Assembly (NCBI GenBank): GCA_036389485.1
Contig: DASVPR010000022.1
Coordinates: 1 to 47,382 of the forward strand
Origin: CADCVT01 sp036389485
GTDB lineage: Bacteria; Actinomycetota; Thermoleophilia; Solirubrobacterales; Solirubrobacteraceae
Reading direction: 5' to 3'
Length of the DNA stretch: 47,382 nt
Within the stretch, counting starts at the first letter, position 1, and every line of letters begins with the position of its first letter. The translations under genes and the position numbers were made by a program. Shown one piece after another: positions 42,863-47,382 of this stretch. Under the pieces are notes generated by a model. The model was not told where the DNA came from and ran no database searches. It saw only the letters and a program-made list of their open reading frames with translations.

Positions 42863-43275
42863 CTAGGAGCCCTGACCTATTTCGAGGAACCGCTCCCAGC
42901 GGCGCTTGTCGCGCTGGGCGCGGCGCTCGGCCTCGGAGCCCTCCTCGGCCTCGCGGCACTCCTCCTCGGCCCGCTTCAGCCGCTCCTGCAGGTCAGAGCG
43001 GTCGAGGTCCGCGGGGTCCATCGCCTCCTCGACGAGCAGCAGCACGCGGCCGGCGGCCACCTGCACGTAGCCCTCGCCCTGCGCGAACGTCACGACGTCG
43101 GACTCGCTCTTGTACAGCCGCAGCTCGGTCGGCTCGAGCAGGCCGAGTAGCGGCTGGTGGTTGGCGAGGATGCCGATCGACCCCGTGCGCGTGCGCGTCG
43201 AGACCATCTCGACCTCGTCGTTGAAGACCTCCCCCTCGGGGGTGAGGACCTCGACCTGGAACGGGGTGCGCGCCA

Positions 43276-43276
<1 letters not shown>
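42863..43276 (-). CDS. atpC: F1 ATP synthase subunit epsilon
   Basis: A 137-residue epsilon subunit, part of the central stalk. It begins MARTPFQVEVLTPEGEVFNDEVEMV and has IGILANHQPLLGLLEP and FAQGEGYVQVAAGRV, the beta-sandwich motifs. The C-terminal helices are rich in Glu/Arg (ERLKRAEEECREAEEG) and longer than in mycobacterial epsilon. The GTG start shares one base with the atpD stop (TAGTG). It is last in the atp operon. Confidence 0.95.
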
Positions 43277-44724
<1,448 letters not shown>

Positions 44725-44738
44725 GTCGTTCTCCTGTC

Positions 44739-45647
44739 TCAGCGCAGCGACTCGGCGCCCGCCACGACTTCCATGATCTCCTGGGTGATCTCCGCCTGCC
44801 GCGCCCGGTTCATCTCGAGCGTCAGGTCGTCGATCAGCTCGCCGGCGTTCTCCGACGCGTTGCGCATCGCGGTCATGCGCGCGCCGTGCTCGGAGGCCGT
44901 CGACTCGAGCAGTGCGCGGTAGATCGAGATCTCCACGTACTGCGGGACCAGCTGCTTGAGGATCTCCTCCGGGTCGGGCTCGTACTCGACGAGCGCGCGG
45001 TGCCGCTTCTCCTCGTCGGACAGATCCTCGTCGTCCTCGTCTTCGCCCAGGATCGTCGCGTGGGCGAGCGGGAGGAGCGTCTCGCGCCGGACCTCCTGGG
45101 TCAGCGCGGACACGTAGCCGTTGTAGAAGATGTCGACGCGGTCGACCTCGCCGTCCACGTAGGCGGTGATGAGGTCGTCCGCGATCTCGCGGGCGTTCGC
45201 GTACGCCGGCCGGTCCGTGAAGCCGGTGTAGCCGCCCATGAGGTCGCGGCCGCGGAACGTCAGCGACGAGACGCCGCGCCGGCCGGAGGCGAACCACTTC
45301 ACGGTCTTGCCGTCGCCCTCGAACTCGTTGCCGGCGCGCAGCCCGGCGCGCAGGATCTGCGAGTTGAACGCCCCGGCGAGGCCGCGGTCGCCGGTGACGA
45401 GCAGCACGCCGACGTTGCTCTCGGACTCGTGCTCCTGCAGCACCGGCAGGTGCGGCATGTTGTCGGCGGCCTCGGCGGCCTGGCGGGTCATCCGCCGGAT
45501 CGCGTTCGCGTACGGGCGCAGCGCGGCGATCCGCTGCTCCGCCCGGCGCAGCCGCGCGGCGGCCACCATCTCCATGGCGCGCGTGATCTTCTCGATGTTC
45601 TTGATCGAGGCGATCCGGTTCTTGACGTCTCGCTGGGAGTCGGCCAT
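44739..45647 (-). CDS. atpG: F1 ATP synthase subunit gamma
   Basis: The rotor shaft, 302 residues. N- and C-terminal coiled-coil helices (DVKNRIASIKNIEKITRAMEMV at the start, RMTAMRNASENAGELID near the end) and GDRGLAGAFNSQIL are diagnostic. A highly acidic insert (GEDEDDEDLSDEEK, about 201-214) interrupts the segment between LLPLAHATIL and EYEPDPEEIL. Mycobacterial gamma has a different short extra loop that affects ATP hydrolysis, so this insert could be regulatory. It starts 3 bp after atpA. Confidence 0.97.
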   Translation of the reverse strand: MADSQRDVKNRIASIKNIEKITRAMEMVAAARLRRAEQRIAALRPYANAIRRMTRQAAEAADNMPHLPVLQEHESESNVGVLLVTGDRGLAGAFNSQILRAGLRAGNEFEGDGKTVKWFASGRRGVSSLTFRGRDLMGGYTGFTDRPAYANAREIADDLITAYVDGEVDRVDIFYNGYVSALTQEVRRETLLPLAHATILGEDEDDEDLSDEEKRHRALVEYEPDPEEILKQLVPQYVEISIYRALLESTASEHGARMTAMRNASENAGELIDDLTLEMNRARQAEITQEIMEVVAGAESLR

Positions 45648-45650
45648 CGG

Positions 45651-47342
<1,692 letters not shown>

Positions 47343-47356
47343 AAGAAGGGTCTCCT

Positions 47357-47382
47357 CTACGTGGCCCTGGCCACTTGCTTCC
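47357..47382 (-). CDS. probable 3' end of ATP synthase subunit delta
   Basis: The last codons on the minus strand read KQVARAT followed by TAG (47357-47359), 14 bp before the atpA start. In the common order atpH-atpA-atpG-atpD-atpC this would be the end of atpH. Only seven residues are visible, so identity rests on gene order. Confidence 0.45.

Overview
This is a very GC-rich (roughly 70% or more), gene-dense chromosomal segment of an actinobacterium. It most resembles the Thermoleophilia / Solirubrobacterales (Conexibacter, Solirubrobacter and relatives). The grounds are near-exclusive G/C third codon positions, many GTG starts, stop/start overlaps, secreted proteins ending in an Arg-rich Ig-like module, a eukaryote-type UTP-glucose-1-phosphate uridylyltransferase, and gene content. 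The lineage is inferred from protein style, not from a marker gene search. No rRNA, tRNA, CRISPR array or prophage was seen.

Layout. 1-401: the start of an IS481-like transposase running off the left edge, then a 23-bp-period array of two kinds of short palindrome that runs into the 3' end of nadC. 402-5268: nadC, a quinone oxidoreductase, a secreted trypsin and an Orn/Lys/Arg decarboxylase. 5268-12899: a comF-hpf-secA-prfB housekeeping cluster, interrupted between secA and prfB by a secreted protein, a helical protein and a second palindrome array. 13005-20534: a CtaG-like membrane protein, a YdeI-family protein that probably starts at CTG, UDP-glucose pyrophosphorylase, a TPM-domain protein, a repeat protein, an EAL phosphodiesterase and a secreted beta-helix protein.

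20556-31921 is one long minus-strand run with overlaps or short gaps. In transcription order it holds an M20 peptidase, two LytR-CpsA-Psr (LCP) proteins, UDP-glucose dehydrogenase, a sugar-nucleotidyltransferase, phosphoglucose/phosphomannose isomerase, a small protein, a MerR regulator, S-adenosylhomocysteinase (ahcY), and a divergent second homocysteinase-like protein. The first part supplies nucleotide sugars and attaches glycopolymer to the wall; the last part belongs to the methyl cycle. The second homocysteinase homologue lacks the catalytic Lys/Asp/Asn set, is shortened, lies in frame behind a single amber codon, and has no ATG/GTG/TTG before its conserved N-terminus. I regard it as the most interesting object here.

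31971-35374: a decayed GGDEF/HD-GYP gene, an Ntn-hydrolase asparaginase, two small genes with atypical codon use and a TVP38 protein. 35286-40670: lysS, a secreted protein, the cbs-cgl transsulfuration pair with a divergent Lrp/AsnC regulator, and a small alpha/beta-barrel protein. Cbs and Cgl would take homocysteine released by AhcY on to cysteine. 40791-47382: a PAS-GAF-PP2C phosphatase, a truncated secreted-protein gene, and the F1 ATP synthase genes atpC, D, G and A with the last codons of a probable atpH. The ATPase subunits carry unusual acidic tails and inserts.
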